The notes: a model not told the origin generated them from the letters alone. A stretch of DNA of 64,000 nucleotides from Pontederia crassipes (GCA_030549335.1 JAUKPH010000023.1:3429501-3493500); one strand, 5' to 3'; numbered from the stretch's first letter, positions 21,126 through 33,709 are shown. Numbers and translations are program-made.

Positions 21126-24100
21126 TATCTCATTATTCAGAGAAATTTAGATCATGTTCACACATATTTTTTTCCCTTAGTTTCTTAATATCATAATACT
21201 AACACAAAATCTTATGATAATGATTTTGTGAGATTAAATGACTTGTTCTATTTTATTGGAGATATGAATACTTTTATTTGTATATGGTTTCCTCTACCTT
21301 TCATTGTGGTGACCAACCTACACTTATTCTAACTTTTTTCATGACACAAACGAAAAAACTAGATGTGTAGATTCTGTGAAGAATTAAATCTAGAAATAAA
21401 ATTTTCACAATTATGATTGAACTTATTATGGATAACAACAAGAATTTTAATATGTACATTTGTCATAGTCAAAACTCCAATATGTTGCCTAAGTCGCAAT
21501 CTTTTAAAGAGGTTGGAATGTTAAACAAGATACACAATAACCGATTATTGGTTATAGACAATAATTTTGAATGAGTGTGAACATTGATAAAACTTGAGGA
21601 TATGTCTCTTCCTCTTTTATTGGTTGCAACATAATGTTGGTTCAAGGTTGCGATCGAGAATTGGAAAGGCATCCTCTTCCAACCATTCTTTCTCGAGAAC
21701 TCTTCCACTCAAGCTCTCGAATGATGACTAGAGGAGGCCTCACTTCAATACATCTTTTGATAAACTTTCTAACACACTCTTTAAACCTAAAAGGTCACAA
21801 GTTAAGGATGATGCTCAAAGATGGAATAATGATGATCTCATCAATCATGTTTAGTGAGATGGAAGAAGTAAAATTATAAATTGATGCTCAAAGATGGTAA
21901 CTTCAAATTCAAGGATCATGATTTCAAAACTTATAATGATGTACGGTAATTCAATCGCTCTGAAAATGCGAGATGTGACAAACAAAGGCAAGCTAAAGTT
22001 CATGCTCAAGGATTGAATTGCATCACTCATCATCAATAATTTCAAAATCTATAAGGAAGAGTAGGGAGTTAATAATGATTCTGATATGAGCGATAGTAAT
22101 TTAAGAAACCACTAAAAATTATGAATAATGATTCACATTTATTAATCATCAAATGATTCAGACCTTACCAAGTAAGTATCATTTTTCAACATTAAACAAA
22201 TTCGATAGTTGGTTCTCCAAACTTAAACCTAATTTAGTGGTGTTATATTTGTTCTTTTTCTCTGACAGTTTATCAAATTATAGACACCACATATTTTCAT
22301 AATAAAATTATAATATATTCCCTTATTGTTCTCACCAAATTTGCGTTATGACATATAATCTTATTCCTCTTTAATGTTCTCCAAGTTAGAGATGACAACT
22401 CACAATTCTTCTACATAATTCAAATAGCACATATTAAACTAGTATTTATACATCTATAAGATTTTCATAAACACCATACTAAAGTTTTACTTACATTACC
22501 TTACACATTTCACAGATTGATTTTTAGACTATTTAGAATAATATAACATAATATAACTATATCTTCACCTTTTCTTCCTATCTTTTTGTTTGTACCTCTA
22601 ATTGGATGTATCCCCATCTTGTACAATATAGACTCTAAAGTGTATCCATATATAGGTTATTAAAAAAAGTTTTTGGACAGCCTAAATTTCTTGGAAAATG
22701 TTAAAATATATGATACTCAATTCAAATTGTTTAGTTCTTCCACTCTGTCCAAAATATCAACGATATAAAAACATAATTAGTATTTGATTCTACTACATAT
22801 GACTGATCCACCTCATGTTAACTATAAATCATAACTTGGAATTTATATGTATTCTCTCATCATACTTCCATAATGTTTAAATGCATTTATCTTAAAATAA
22901 AATATCTTATATCACTAAAATTTTAGTGATATGACATTAGGTACGAATTTTTCTTTCGTATTCTATGTCTTTTGTAAATTAAGATAAGAACTAGACATTT
23001 TATAAACAATATATTCTCATCCAAATGAATAGTCTTGTACATACCAAATGATAAGTAAGTAATATGATTCAAGTTTTCTTAAAATGTGCACAAGAAACAC
23101 ATCATGGCCATTTGAGAGTTAAGGAATAAACTTTCAATCGGATTCACTTCAGAATCTCAAATGGTCTTGCTTATTAGGAACATGATTCTTCTATCTTATA
23201 AGCAACATAGCCCCCGACGATATGGTCATGCCAAAAATCTGAATTTTGATGTCCAATTTTGTTTTATAAGGGTTTTGTAAAATAAGGTTCAAATGCTTAG
23301 ATAACTATGACATAAGGTGCTCAAATTCATATTGCTTTTTTTTTTAATTCGAATATCAACGATATAAAACATACTATTTGGTTATCAAACATATGAATAT
23401 ATCTTTTCATTTTAATTGTAATAGTATAAATGATGGACTATAAGTACCATCTTTGTCTAAAAGTATTTACCATAAAATGCAATGTTTAATACCACTACGG
23501 ACTTTGCAACATGTCATCTTAAACTATTAGCCTTTCTTTAGCTTACACATGTGTAACGATCTAAAATATGAATTAGTTATGCTCTATATAGTAGGCCCTC
23601 ATTCAAATCAATGGTTTTGCTAATACATATTCATACTTAATTTATTTGATTCATGTTTTGTTTTGTTTTTTTTTCAAAATGTATACGAGAAGCATATCAA
23701 GTCCATTGGAGAACGATAACATTTGATCTGAATCACTCAGGTATCTCAATTAATCTTGTGTATTGAGACATAATTTATCTTTCTTATGACCATCATGACC
23801 CATCACTATATGGTTAAGCCAAAACACATACTAACTTTGACACCCATTTTTGTTTTATTTCGATTTTGCAAAATAAAGTTCCCAACTTGCATGTCTCCAT
23901 GAGAAATGAAGATGTCATCAATAATATAATTATATTTTAATCAACAAACCGTTTGAAAATTTGATTCGATTCATAGAAATAGTTTGATATTGGTTAACTA
24001 AACGACTATCAAATACTCGTAATAATTATATTGGGGTTATTCTTCAATTTTAGTTAATGGTATCCAAAACATAAATTAGTCTTAAGGAATATACTAGTAC

Positions 24101-25035
24101 CTTATGGTTGATCAAACAAGTAACCTACTTTCGATATGGTATTCATTATAGTAACTTGGTTCAGAAGTCTACAATTATTGTCCAACTTGGTGATTCATCT
24201 TTTTTCTTGATGATTAAAGCTAAAACTCACAGTTTGAACAAATATAACCCCCGTACGAAGGCTCACAATGTTCTTCTTATGTCAAATGACAAAGAGTATT
24301 AAAATAGGGATAATTCTATGAAGAAGGTCAATAAAAAATTCCTCTATCAAGGATAGGTCAAACCACCTCTATAGAATAAAATTTAGAATTCCCTAAACAT
24401 AGGAACATTGTTCAAACTTTTTTTTTACCAAATAATCTAAGAACGTATGACATCCATTTCAAAATAGCTTATTGGCATGCCTATAATAGATTCAAAAATA
24501 TGTACTTACTTCCTTATTACTCATAAAAATCAAATCATAGTTGACTTGAAGGTGAGAAAATAGTTAGCACCCTATAACAATCTAATCATACATGATAAGA
24601 AGACAATTAATTCACATCCAAAATTACATCAAAATCATATAAATACAAAACAATCATCTTAACAATCAAGTACTTGTGACACTTCCAACTATGCAAGGCA
24701 ATACCATAAAGTCTAGGAATCACAAATTAGTACTTGATGGTTATCTGCTTTCTCTTTTCCTTTTTAGATAACATGCCATGGTAATACATATATAAATTCA
24801 CGTATAGAGTTGCGATGCATAGAGTCATAATTGATCAAAAGCAAATATCACAATCGCATTTCAAAATATCATATATTAGCACATCTAAAATCTCACATTA
24901 TAATCCTCAAACTCATACAACTCAAGCTAAATACGAGTAGTCCACATTATAAGCATACAATGATAACCCCACTATAACATAACAATGTCATTCTAGACAT
25001 TGTTATATAAACTTTGACCAAAGGGATGACCTATT
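21126..25035 (-). other. Internal non-coding region of second element
   Basis: AT-rich, with no ORF above 81 codons and no gag or pol motifs. It contains a degenerate tandem duplication (22,680-23,900). Confidence 0.6.
22680..23900. repeat. Ancient tandem duplication of about 0.6 kb
   Basis: Blocks recur in the same order: ATATCAACGATATAAAA at about 22,757 and 23,347; AAAATGTGCACAAGAAACAC at 23,082 against AAAATGTATACGAGAAGCAT at about 23,677; CGACGATATGGTCATGCC at 23,216 against a CACTATATGGTTAAGCC-like block at 23,803; TTTTGTTTTAT..GGTTTTG at 23,260 and 23,850. Heavily diverged and non-coding. Confidence 0.6.
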
Positions 25036-25047
25036 GCTCTGATATCA
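25036..25047 (-). other. Primer-binding site, tRNA-Met type
   Basis: The element strand reads TGATATCAGAGC, one mismatch from TGGTATCAGAGC, four bases from the LTR start at 25052. Confidence 0.8.
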
Positions 25048-25051
25048 TAAC

Positions 25052-27895
25052 TGTCATGACCCCGAATTAAACTTTAGTTTAATCTGGAGATCGCGACTAT
25101 TATGGACGATCATATAAAAACTAGAAAGATTGTGAAAACGTGATGTAATATTTTTTTTTGAAAGCAATAAGAAATAAAAGTAAATCATTAAATAAATTAC
25201 ACAATTTTATGATGATCCTTCAGAGCAAACCAATACTCATTAAACAAATTACACAATTTTATGATGATCCTTCAGAGCAAACCAATACTCCTTAAGTCGT
25301 ACATTTTACAAAATGAATTTATTTTCGTTACAACTTATTTTAACGAAAATAATAAACTCAACCAAATATCTCAACATCCTAACAAAAGGACACGAGAATA
25401 ACAACTCCCCTCAATACCTTTACATCAAAAGAGTTATCCCTGCTAAGATTATGAGCTCGCTCAATCCAAGAAGCTATACTGATCTGAAAAATATTAGAAA
25501 GAACATTATGAGTAAAAATAGCCCAGTAAGTTGATAACTCATAAGTTATGTGTTACCATCTAATGAATTTGGAGGGACATGCAAAGATATGAAAAAATTA
25601 TAATATCACAAATAACGTTTCCATATATTTGAAAATAATATATACAATTTCCTAATAAAAATCATCACACTCCAATTGCAATCAATATCATTCAAATAAT
25701 ATCAAATAGATGTATGCAAATGCAACATTCTCATATGAATGCACGGATCACTAACTGGTCAGTGGTCGATAGATGAACTCTAAAGGTGGCTCCCATCATG
25801 ATCAGCGATGTAGCATTAGCTCCATTCTATCTCATCCCTTTCGGGGAATAAATCATATAGCGATAGGTGAACTTTAGAGGTGGCCCCCATCGCGACTATT
25901 CACGATGTGACACTTAGCTCCGCATGGCACTTAGCTCCAGTATATCTCATCTCATTATTGAGGAACAAAATGATGGATTGGACTCTAAAGGTGATTCTCA
26001 TCATGATCAACGATGGAACTCCAACCATCATATATGCAAATGCAAGCAAATGTCGATGCATGATTTATCACATGACCATCATATCTCGAATATCAAAAGA
26101 TGAATAATATCAAATATCATTTCAATCCGAACAAGATTGCACTTCTCACAATCCATTCATATCATATCACATATGCTTTTCAAATGTGCAATCATATAAT
26201 CATTCAAATATACTTTTCATAATTGCATTTCTTGAAATCAATTCATAACATATCCAAAACATATTTAATAATATCATAATCAATGTCACACCAAATCCAA
26301 AAGAGGCGAATACATAGAGTAGGAAAAACCAACTTATCTATAAGAGTTACCAAAAGATTTTTCATTTCCTTTTTTACTACTTTACTCTTCTATTCCTATA
26401 CAATAATAATAAGAACACATCACTTCTATGATTTGAACACAAACCTATCACACATGAAACATAATTAATTGAAGAGGTACATGACCCTTAAAAATTTACT
26501 TTCATAACTTGAGTAACTATTTATCACAAGAGTTGGCCTACTATTAAGACAGATTGTATATATAATAAAAGAAAATTTGTATCTGCTTGAATTGATAACC
26601 AAATTTGTTCATTCCAATTTTACTTACTTCCTGGTTGCTAATATCTTAATCTATTAAAGTTTCAGATCTTATTTCATTATGGTTTGTTCACAAGAAAATC
26701 AACATTCAGCATAACTTTTATCTTATTTCTATGTTCTGACAACCTAAATGACCTTACTTTTATGATTTATATAAAATAACAACATTTCATGTTCTGATAC
26801 TTTTAATTTTTCCAAATAGTAGACATCCTAAGGTGCAACTCATAAAATTACTTGAATTTATATCTATTTGTACTGAGCACAATAAATTTAACCATTACTA
26901 ACATAATTTGCCCTAAGTTCCATCTTGACAGATTGAATAAGGTTCGGTAACACATTTATAACTTTCTCTACACATATCATTTTAGAGTGATTTCAATTGT
27001 CAACGAAAACTAACATCAATATATAATAAATTATCAAATAATTCCATGATATATTGGATTTAATACATAATTTACAAATTTAGGTAATAATTTCGGCAGA
27101 CAGAGTGATAGTACCTTAAAGATAAGATCATAACTTTTTCTACAGAAATCATATTAACTTGATTCCAAATTTTAATGAAAGCAACTCATAGAGGATCAAT
27201 TACAAGAAATTCCATAATTTTTTAAGAAGACTTGACGGCCAAAAGATGATCATGAAAAGGACCATTAGCTCAGGGTTAGAATTGCCACCTTAAGTGATCG
27301 GTGTTGTAGAATTTCCTCCGCCCTCCACAGAAAGAATCAAGGTCTGATAATTTACATGAAATTTCTAAACATGTGATGGAGACAGGAGGATTTTTTTCGG
27401 ATTTGTATCACATGAGAATGGCGGCTGAAAAAATCAGCTAAACATAAGGTGGCAAGCTGCTAGCTTGCTGGCAACTTGCATGTGAGCAACTTTTTTATCC
27501 AATAGAATTTTGACATCCAAAATAATTTATTAATGGACAGTAATTATTCATTATTAAGTATATATTATGATAATATAACCCAAATAATTTATTCATACAT
27601 TTTCTATATTGAATATTTTTTACACATACTTTTCCTACGTGCCACTTGGTAACATTTGATTGGTTCTTGAGATTTAATCTACATGTTAATAACTATATGC
27701 ATACTTAATAATACGAGTATATGCTTTATCATAGCATGTCTATTAATTATATCTTAATACTTTATTTAAATTGAATAAAATTTTAAAAATTTGATAAGTG
27801 ACATTAGAATGAACACATATATCACATCATTTATCAATCATAGATTATAATATTACAACATATAATGATATACGAATTAGATTTGGCATATTATA
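25052..27895 (-). repeat. 5' LTR of second element
   Basis: On the plus strand it runs from TGTCATGACCCCG to about GGCATATTATA, the latter a mutated form of GGGATATTACA. It contains a 54-55 bp tandem duplication at about 25,186-25,295 and a block of repeated GGTGGCTCCCATC-like motifs around 25,770-26,020. Short ORFs inside look spurious. Confidence 0.75.
25186..25295. repeat. Two tandem copies of about 55 bp
   Basis: CATTAAATAAATTACACAAT... is repeated once as CATTAAACAAATTACACAAT..., each ending in CCAATACTC. Near-identical, so recent. Confidence 0.85.
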
Positions 27896-29120
27896 GTAAC
27901 AATATAATTTAAACATATGACTAGTATTTTAATATGACACAACCTTCGGGATTACCGACGGATTGGAAACCGATGGCGTGATCCATCAGTAACTATATTT
28001 ATAAGAAAAAATATATAACATAATTTAAACATATGACTAATATGTTAATATCAATGTTTTCAACGGGTTTTTCCTTCAAAATTATATTATATATCCATCC
28101 GTTCATTGTCTCTGTATTCAAGATGCATCATTTCGTCATTTTGGCCACTATGTTTTTTATCACTTCAGAAGGTCTCCTCTGATTGTTACCCATTATATTT
28201 TGGAGTCTAGATAATGAGGATTTTACTTCATTTCGATGTCGACATTCCTACGGGAGAGTACATTCGACCCCGCCCCTGGGACGTTATTAACTCAGCAACT
28301 TTGCACCGAAAATATCTTAGGTTGGATACTGATGATGATGGAGATGATGCCATTGATGGAGAGCCAGCGCTTATGGATACTCATGGCATACCGGAGGCTT
28401 GATCTAGTCGTCAACCCAGTTCGCCTCTGAGGCATGCACTTTTTGAGCAGGGACTCCCACACTACGCCGCATCGACTTCAGCCTACGACTTTATTATTCT
28501 TTCACAGCAGGTGGATGCTATAGACTATTGAGTGACTCATATCTTGTTGGCTCGCTACAGGCGTACTATGCATCACAATGATTCATTTCTCCCGTGATTC
28601 ATGATGATGATAGTCCCAATGAGTTGTAGATGAGTTACTTTCCTCTTTAATGATGTCAAAAGAGGGAGAAGTTTGGACGCTGCTATGTGCTCCTAGGAGT
28701 TGCTATATTTGTTAGTTTCTATGTGCTCCTATAGTTGCTATGTGTTCCTAGTAGTTGCTATATTTGTTAGTTGCTATGTATTCACAATTTTTATTTATAC
28801 TAGTGTCATCCACTGACTATAGTCGCATATGTTAGTGTTTGAATGCATGATGGATGTGTTGATTATGGATGTAAGGTAATAACTTTTGCTTCATGATGGC
28901 TGTACTTTAATATCTCATATTTGTTTTGTGTCTATAGCTCTTGATGTCATATGTTTATATTGCTTCATATTATGACAACATAAAGGCCACTTATTCAGGG
29001 GAGGAAATGTGAAATGTGCATGAATGTAGGGGGAGCTTGTTTACTATTCATTTCCTATGCTTCCAATTTACCTTTTCTTCTCTATCGTTCAATTAGTTTG
29101 TAATCATAAAAGGGGGAGAT
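27896..29120 (+). mobile_element. 3' internal end of SIRE/Maximus-like copia element
   Basis: Homologous to 49,651-50,825 on the other strand. It ends in CATAAAAGGGGGAGAT, the polypurine tract typical of SIRE/Maximus elements, directly before the LTR. A 62-codon ORF at 28214-28402 (partner 50293-50487) contains VDIPTGEY and DVINSATLHR. It resembles the 'putative plant transposon protein' domain found near the 3' end of some such elements (uncertain). Two TTGCTATATTTGTTAG repeats occur near 28,700-28,770. Confidence 0.65.
28214..28402 (+). pseudogene. Fragment of retroelement-associated ORF
   Basis: A 62-codon open stretch begins MRILLHFDVDIPTGEY and ends in an acidic DDDGDDA run. The right-arm partner keeps the N-terminal part in another frame arrangement. 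The upstream sequence has stops, so this is a fragment. The product is not firmly recognised. Confidence 0.4.
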
Positions 29121-29121
29121 T

Positions 29122-30193
29122 ATTGAATCATATGTTTTGATGATAACAAATTAAATTTGACATAAAAGTTACTAATATATACTTAAGTGATGACAATGCA
29201 TGTGTAAGATTGACATGACTATATTCGTAGAATAAGTCACAAAGTTAAAAGATTAAATAGAAAAATTTTGTACTAACAGCGGTCGATCGATCGATGGATA
29301 TCGAGTAGAAATACACCCCGAAGATGACGGTCGATGGACTGATTGTGGCATGGGTCGACCGACCAACAAAAGAACAAATTCCACACATGACGTGAAGATG
29401 GTTGATGGTTTGGTCGTGGCACTAGTGTACCGATCAACTCAAAAAATAATTCAACAAATGTCGCGACCATGTGTCGAAGAACCGGTCCACCGATCAACTC
29501 AAAAAATGAATTCAACAAATGTTGCGACCATATCGGTCGAAGGAATGTGCTACGATCATATTGACCGGTCTATAAATGTGGTCGACCAATCATAGACTGA
29601 AGCAGTAACAACTAATTTTTAAGACGAAATTTATGCAAGACTTTTTGGAAGTAATCAACACATGAAGAAACTTATAAAAAGGAGTACCAAAGCCTGAAAA
29701 AAGATTATCCAAGCAAGAGAAAACACTCCGGAGCTCTACCTAAGTTCAAAACACTTCTTGAATCAAAAGTTTGTAAATCATCTCTTTCTCTTCCATATTT
29801 TAAGAGTGAGCATTAATTGTAAAAGAAGTGAGTCAGAGATAATTCTTTAGTTAGATTTATTGAAGTTGAGAGCTTCTTGTAAGAAAATGTGTGCCTTCTC
29901 TCTTGAGTGGAGAAGAAGACGTGTGGTGTAAAGAGGGTTGTTCTCACCCTATAAGAAAAGAAAAAACTAGTGAAACTCCGGTGGTCTCGAGGACGAGAAG
30001 TCGGAGCAGACGTAGGTCAACGAGTTGGGCCAAACCTCGTCAACACATCGTGTTATCTTTGTTTTGCTCCTTATCTCTTATTTGCTTTTTATCATTATTT
30101 TCTTGTGATCGATTTTATCAACTTTCCAAAATTGATTTCACGATAGGATTTTTATACATCAATTCACTCCCTCTCGGTGCTTTTGATCCTACA
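29122..30193 (+). mobile_element. SIRE/Maximus-like 3' LTR
   Basis: Starts just after the polypurine tract with TATTGAATCATATG...TTTTGATGATAACAAA, a well-known start for SIRE-type LTRs, and ends GATCCTACA. It contains GTCGACCGACC/CGATCGATCG clusters at about 29,280-29,590 and a TATAAAAAGG promoter-like site near 29,672. The CACTCCCTCTCGGTGCTTTTGAT tail is typical of the family. The right-arm copy is 48561-49650, minus strand, about 94% identical where compared. Confidence 0.8.
29672..29681 (+). promoter_or_regulatory. TATA-like box in SIRE-like LTR
   Basis: TATAAAAAGG sits in the middle of the LTR, and the right arm keeps TATAAAAGG at the equivalent place (minus strand, near 49,060). The position fits an LTR promoter; there is no direct evidence of use. 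Confidence 0.5.
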
Positions 30194-30201
30194 ATTAGCA
30201 T
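30194..30201. other. Inner limit of left arm
   Basis: ATTAGCAT follows the LTR end in both arms, then the sequences diverge completely. The eight bases could be a decayed primer site, a shared insertion site, or chance. Confidence 0.6.
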
Positions 30202-30267
30202 CTATGACTACTTTGATGCTGCTCTTTTGTGTTCTCCGAGAACCGAGAGGGGAGGAAGAGGATCACC

Positions 30268-31388
30268 ATGGAAGACGTCCGGAGGGACATAAGCTTAAAC
30301 AATCTGCACCAGGACGTACCTTCCACTCCCTCCTTCTCAGCGAACAACAACAACCGCCGCCGGTGCCGCCAACAGCGTGACGATAACTCCAACACTTCCA
30401 GCTCCTTCGGAGGCATAATCCTCCAAGATTTTGTTATGACTCTTACAGCTCAGTCCACTTCCCTCGAGCCCAGTCGTTCCAAGCCCAAGTTCACAGTAGT
30501 ATTTGTTATTTAACAATATAAAATGATAGGTCCTTTTTAAACTCTCTATTGGCAACCGAAAGGTAATAACAAAATGTTAGGGTTTAGTCTTTAAAATGTT
30601 TGATTTCTTTTTCCCAACTTTGCAGATATTTTCCACTAAATCCATAGCTGCTGGATGAGAACTAAACCAGAAGGAAAGAAGAAAAGACAAACAACTAGAG
30701 TAAATGCTGGGAAATGGGATTTTCGAGCAACCCAAAAGCTCCTATAATCCAATACAATGAATATGTAGCGGATTGGTTCAAAGAGCAAAAAAGATCCCCC
30801 TTCATCTTTCTTTTCTTGTATTTATATATAATTTCACGTACATTCAGTTATTTATCTCATATGGGCCAGTTATTTGCCTCACATGATGAAAAACCAGGAG
30901 GCGGCTGCTCGCTCTAGAGCTAGGAAACTGGCACTCAATCCATCTGATCTCTCTCTCTCCAACCAAAGTTTGGAGTTCTAGACATCGGAATAATCCAAGC
31001 TGCACTGCCTCAATAAAATTCCACTAGATTTTCTTTTCTTTTCTTTGGCCACCCCCGTCTTCTCGCTGGATTTTGAAATCTCATGTTACATCATGGAATA
31101 GGCTTACACATATGAACTAGAACTAGAAGTTGATCAACTTGTGAAGGAGAATAGAAAGCTGGAGAGGCAGTGCGGGCAGGTAATTACGTAAACATGACAG
31201 GCAAATGAGAAGAAAAAAAAAATCTTCCCTTGGGACTGATTACTACTTATTTCTTCTATTTCGGGTAGCTGGAGAAATAAGGTTTTGACAGGTCTCTGTT
31301 CTGTGGACAGCTATGTGCGGCAATGGCAGCTCAAGCGTCTGCCGCCACCAAGAGCAGGCTGCAGAGGACATCATCAGCTACATTTTAG
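30268..31388 (+). pseudogene. FD-like bZIP transcription factor relic lacking the basic region
   Basis: Three exon-like blocks. Block 1 (30268 to about 30490) starts CACCATGG and encodes MEDVRRDISLNNLHQD and later FGGIILQDF, matching the N-terminus of plant FD proteins (MED-W-KDISL..., ILQDF). Block 2 (31102-31179) follows an AG acceptor and reads AYTYELELEVDQLVKEN..., the FD leucine zipper, ending at CAG|GT. Block 3 (31311-31388) follows ACAG, is in phase, and encodes 25 residues ending LQRTSSATF and a stop. The family's C-terminal SAP motif is RTSSAPF or similar, which binds 14-3-3 proteins in the florigen complex; here P is replaced by T. The basic DNA-binding region expected between blocks 1 and 2 is absent from the 610-base gap. 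A functional FD acts in the nucleus with FT to activate floral genes. This copy could at most give a zipper-only protein; a pseudogene is more likely. Confidence 0.8.
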
Positions 31389-32464
31389 GCGAAGAGAGTG
31401 TTCCGCTTGAAGGTTCATCTATACCAGATGCCAATGCTTCACATCTCTCCCTCCCCTCTCTTTCTGAACAAAGAAAATTGTGTTTGTACAAATATGGCAT
31501 GAGGGAGAACCCATTTAGCATAAGGATAGAACATTTGTACTTGTTGCCTGATGCCTAATGTTTCTGCTGAAGAATCAGTAACCTGTTCCACCTTTGTTTG
31601 TAATATATGGACATATAGCTAGCTCTTGCAGCAGCATTCCTTGTGATATAATATCTCAACGTGCTTTGTTGACCCTTTCGTAACCAGTGCAGCAAGTTCT
31701 TAGTGCTTTCTTTTCTTCCATTTCAATTTCATGTTATCGTGCATTTTCACATTTTTGCAGCACCTTGCAGTAGAATGCGTGCGAAGTTGCCATCCTCCTT
31801 TCCGGATTCCGGCGACGGTAAACTATTGCTGTCATATTAAATGGAGTGGAGGCCATTGCCAGGATTTTTAGTCGCTCCAATAATTTAGTCAACTCTATGC
31901 ACATGGAAGTGTTGTTTGGACCATGACAATGAAACAACCGACGACAGTAGAAGCTTTTGGAGCATCATGTATTGAAGGCAAGATTTAACTACAAAGAGGA
32001 TAATTAACTGGCAATATATATAGGAGGCTAAGATGGTTTCCCAAAGGATCCAATGCTTCCATGGGAGAGCCATTGAGGTTCGGCCAGCTAAGCACCAATC
32101 TGGCAGAGCAAATCATGGAGGCCGCCAGGCAGGTGACTCTGCATAGTTGTGTCGTTTTCCTTCCGCAGGAGTAAGTCTTGGTTCAGTGTTGTGCCACCTG
32201 AATGAACAGACCATAACTTGTGTTTATGGAATGATAGTCCTTTAGCCACTCAACATCACTCTTTGTGGTGAAACAAGGTGTCCTTTCGCAGTAGGCACTC
32301 CAATACCAGTTCTTCTGTTGGACCATCTCAGATGTCTCTCCGATCCCCAACCAATTGGTTTCCAAGGGTGTGTTCTCTCCACTTCTTTTTCTTCTAAAAA
32401 AAAAATCATCTGTTCAAAACTTTAAATCTTCTTTCGAGTGGACTGCAACATAAAGCAAGTGATG
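31389..32464. other. Downstream of FD relic; exon-like patches only
   Basis: Likely 3' UTR-like sequence follows the stop. An exon-like patch at about 31,762-31,818 (CAG before, GGTAAAC after) and another at about 32,042-32,132 (open, reading GSNASMGEPLRFGQLSTNL..., ending GCAG|GTGACT) have plausible splice borders but match nothing I recognise. The rest shows no gene. Confidence 0.35.
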
Positions 32465-33399
32465 TAAAGTGTAACGATCCAAAAATTCGGCCCCAATTTA
32501 AATTTATCGAATTCTAGACGGCTTCACTTGACATGACCTAATTTCATAAAGCTTTGCAGCGGAAACATAATCATATGAAAACATAAAATATCAATTACAT
32601 AAACAGCGGAAGGCTTCATAAGTAAATAAAATTTCAAGATACATAAACTGACCCATGGGCCTAATATGCTCTAACGTATATCCAATAGAGGATTCATCAT
32701 ACATAAATGAGTTCGAGTGTTGTACATGACTTAATAAGAGGCCCATAAGCCATACATACTTCACCCTTATAAGAGCTCATCATCATGACATAAAAGAAGT
32801 AAACAACTTGGGCCGTAGCCCGACAGACCCATGTGCAATGTTGCCGTCACGAGACTCTCATCGTCGAACCTAAGCCTCCTCCATACTTGCACGGATCCAT
32901 GGGATGGAGGGAATTTCTCCCGTTAGAGTATGTTGAGTCACATGCATGCTATGATTTTATAATATAATTTCTACATGTCATGGCATATGCATTTCATCAT
33001 CATGAGACATAAGTCATATGCATGCTATGAACTACTTATGCATACTATGTGGCATGTGAGCATATCATCATGGCAAGATAAAATAAGCATGTAACATCAT
33101 AATCTTTAGGTCAAACATATCATAATTTATCATCATACTTATCATTATGCTAATGCATATTATGATCTTGTCTTACTTTACTTTATCATCTTTGTTCATG
33201 ATATCATATGATGTGACAAGTGGACATTCATAACTCATCCTTATAGGCGCCTTCTTCATCTTTAACATCTTGGTCTTTATGTCCCAAGTCATTCATTATT
33301 CATCTTTGCATTTTTTTCGTCTTTCATCTTTATTTAGATGATTTCTTATCTTGTTGATTGAAAAGGGTAGTGACTCATAAATCATAATCCTCATTCGTA

Positions 33400-33540
33400 G
33401 GTGAGGTCTTTATCCTCATTCTTAGATGAGGTCTTTATTCTCTCCCGAAGGCGAGGTCTTTATCCTTCCCCGAAGGTAAGGTTTTTATCATCCCCGAAGT
33501 TAAGGTCTTTATCTTTCCCACCCATCGGTGGGGTCTTACT
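33400..33540. repeat. Short tandem motif GAGGTCTTTATCC
   Basis: GAGGTCTTTATCCTCATTC, GAGGTCTTTATTCTC, GAGGTCTTTATCCTTCCCC, AAGGTTTTTATCATCCCC and AAGGTCTTTATCTTTCCC lie in a row within the solo LTR, spaced about 27-30 bases. Confidence 0.75.
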
Positions 33541-33709
33541 GATTGGTCCCAAGTCATGAAAATGCCACACATTCATCAATCCATCTTTTAAACATGTTCA
33601 TCAATACATATAATCATTCAATACATGTTGCCTCTTTTAACCCTATTTAAGGCCATACTAACTTCAAATCATGCTAAGTGTGAACATTCAATCATAACCA
33701 ATCATCTTT

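Larger units (their letters stand above)
20230..27895 (-). mobile_element. Second non-autonomous LTR element with truncated 3' LTR
   Basis: Minus-strand element. The 5' LTR is 25052-27895 (2.84 kb) and the 3' LTR is truncated to about 20230-21084. A tRNA-Met type primer site lies at 25036-25047, and a polypurine tract at 21085-21100. The internal region of about 4 kb has no pol domains. The two LTR copies differ at roughly 7-8% of positions in a 200-base sample, so it is much older than the 7595-17484 element. It sits where the right arm has 1.1 kb of gypsy pol (50826-51944), so a deletion must have accompanied or followed insertion. Confidence 0.8.
1..30201. repeat. Left arm of giant inverted repeat
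   Basis: Position 1 pairs with position 63749 read on the other strand, and homology can be followed inward to about 30201 (paired with 48556). Paired landmarks: gypsy LTR start 457/63281, MITE 5286-5789/56619-57108, coiled-coil exons near 6323-7030/55328-56047, gypsy LTR end 19171/53024, SIRE-like LTR end 30193/48561. A 100-base stretch near 29650/49080 differs at about 6 positions. The arm is broken by left-only insertions at 7595-17484 and 20230-27895 and by a left-only segment around 2966-4195. The true outer end lies outside the window. Confidence 0.93.

Noticed and set aside
30714-30917. 67-codon ORF between the FD blocks, considered as the missing basic exon
   Set aside because: No NRESAARSR-like basic motif and no correct phase into the zipper exon. 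It is probably intronic.
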